The notes beneath the pieces are model-generated. The model was not told the DNA's origin and did no database searches. It saw only the letters and a program-made list of their open reading frames with translations. A DNA stretch of 14,519 bases, taken from assembly GCA_003249275.1 (NCBI GenBank), contig QKJO01000193.1:1-14519 (forward strand), given 5' to 3'. Source of the DNA: Spirochaetaceae bacterium (GTDB lineage Bacteria > Spirochaetota > Spirochaetia > Spirochaetales_E > Spirochaetaceae_B). This document shows, piece after piece, positions 13,994-14,519 of the stretch. Every line of letters starts with the position of its first letter. The stretch's first letter is position 1. The position numbers and the translations under genes were made by a program.

Positions 13994-14519
13994 TCAACCG
14001 GAAATTATTTTTTCGATGCGTGAGACAGACTCTCTTTCCAGAATCAGCACCACGTAGTCATTGCTGTGAATCACCGTATCCCCGGTGGGAATGATGTCCT
14101 CACCCATGTGGGAGAGGAAGATCACCAGGGAATTCTTCGGCAGTTTCAGGTCGCTGATCTTCTTGCCGGCAATGGGGGATTTCTCTTCGATCTGGAACTC
14201 CACAACCTCCAGTTTTCCGCCTGAGAGGGCATGGACATTTTTGATGTTTCCCTTTCTGATGATCTTGAGAATCGAGTTGACGACCGTATCATTGAGACAG
14301 ACAGTCACATCCACATCCAGATTGTGGGCCATGTTTCTGTAACTGTTGCGGATGACAAGAGCCATCGCCTTGTCCACTCCCAGAGTCTTGGCATAGATTC
14401 CCGTTATGATGTTCAGTTCCTGATTGTTGGTGGCCGTGATGATGAGATCCGTATCTGACAGATGTTCTTCTTCGTTGAAGCTGTCATCCGTTACATCCGC
14501 ATGGGTGACAAGCACCTGG
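13994..14519 (-). CDS. trkA: Trk potassium transport NAD-binding subunit TrkA, C-terminal part (cut by window edge)
   Basis: The last 174 residues or so of TrkA, the cytosolic ring protein that binds NAD(H)/nucleotides and controls TrkH. Visible are the end of the second Rossmann-like RCK domain (VLVTHADVTDDSFNEEEH, then DLIITATNNQELNI), and a TrkA-C ligand-binding domain (VEFQIEEKSPIAGKKISDLK to VVLILERE). The frame stays open to the window edge. The GTG at 14515 is an internal valine, not a start. It is directly upstream of trkH in the same operon. Confidence 0.92.
   Translation of the reverse strand, partial: QVLVTHADVTDDSFNEEEHLSDTDLIITATNNQELNIITGIYAKTLGVDKAMALVIRNSYRNMAHNLDVDVTVCLNDTVVNSILKIIRKGNIKNVHALSGGKLEVVEFQIEEKSPIAGKKISDLKLPKNSLVIFLSHMGEDIIPTGDTVIHSNDYVVLILERESVSRIEKIISG

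Noticed and set aside
13351..14094. Plus-strand open frame (247 codons) opposite trkH and trkA
   Set aside because: The composition is low-complexity and hydrophilic, as expected from the complement of membrane-protein codons. No motif or ribosome site is seen.
14513..14515. GTG at 14515 as a start codon of a short TrkA-like protein
   Set aside because: The frame continues to the window edge with TrkA-like sequence, so this is an internal valine of a truncated gene.

Overview
The window looks like chromosome from a free-living bacterium, moderately GC-rich (by eye, roughly half G+C) and densely packed. My best guess is a spirochaete of the Spirochaetaceae. This rests on general recognition of the proteins, especially the cytoplasmic sugar-binding-domain/GGDEF protein and the style of the aminotransferase. 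No rRNA or other decisive marker is present, so the assignment is an inference. I see no IS element, CRISPR array, tRNA or phage gene.

Minus strand, 1-4900: most of a tryptophan operon, trpE, trpGD (fused), trpCF (fused) and trpB (cut by the window edge). The genes are packed with a 2-nt gap, a 4-nt overlap and a 17-nt overlap. A near-consensus promoter (TTGACA, 17 nt, TATGTT) precedes trpE. It is covered by three abutting 18-bp units that share the core TAGAAA, which looks like a repressor array.

Minus strand, 4917-6457: a rhomboid intramembrane protease gene and an exonuclease III gene (xth/exoA type). The latter has a candidate promoter whose 17-bp spacer holds a GC-rich palindrome.

Plus strand, 6483-7991: the most striking region. 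A promoter is followed by a 27-codon leader ORF with six consecutive alanine codons and then two leucine codons. After it comes a strong intrinsic terminator (9-bp stem, eight U). A segment lying just before the leader stop codon can pair with the 5' arm of the terminator (10 bp, one bulge), and the alanine-codon segment can pair with that same segment. This is the complete layout of a ribosome-mediated transcription attenuator. It stands in front of a class I/II PLP aminotransferase gene. I infer that the cell senses charged tRNA-Ala (possibly tRNA-Leu) to control an alanine-forming transaminase.

Plus strand, 8089-12487: a diguanylate cyclase with a LacI-type ligand-binding domain, a GAF-like region and a GGDEF domain. 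Next is a three-gene run: low-molecular-weight protein tyrosine phosphatase, fructosamine/ketosamine kinase family protein and a TauE/SafE-type membrane protein. The first two fit a protein-deglycation (Amadori repair) pair. A perfect 10-bp hairpin with A/T flanks separates this run from the converging trk genes.

Minus strand, 12532-14519: trkH and the 3' part of trkA (upstream of trkH), encoding the membrane and NAD-binding subunits of a potassium uptake system.
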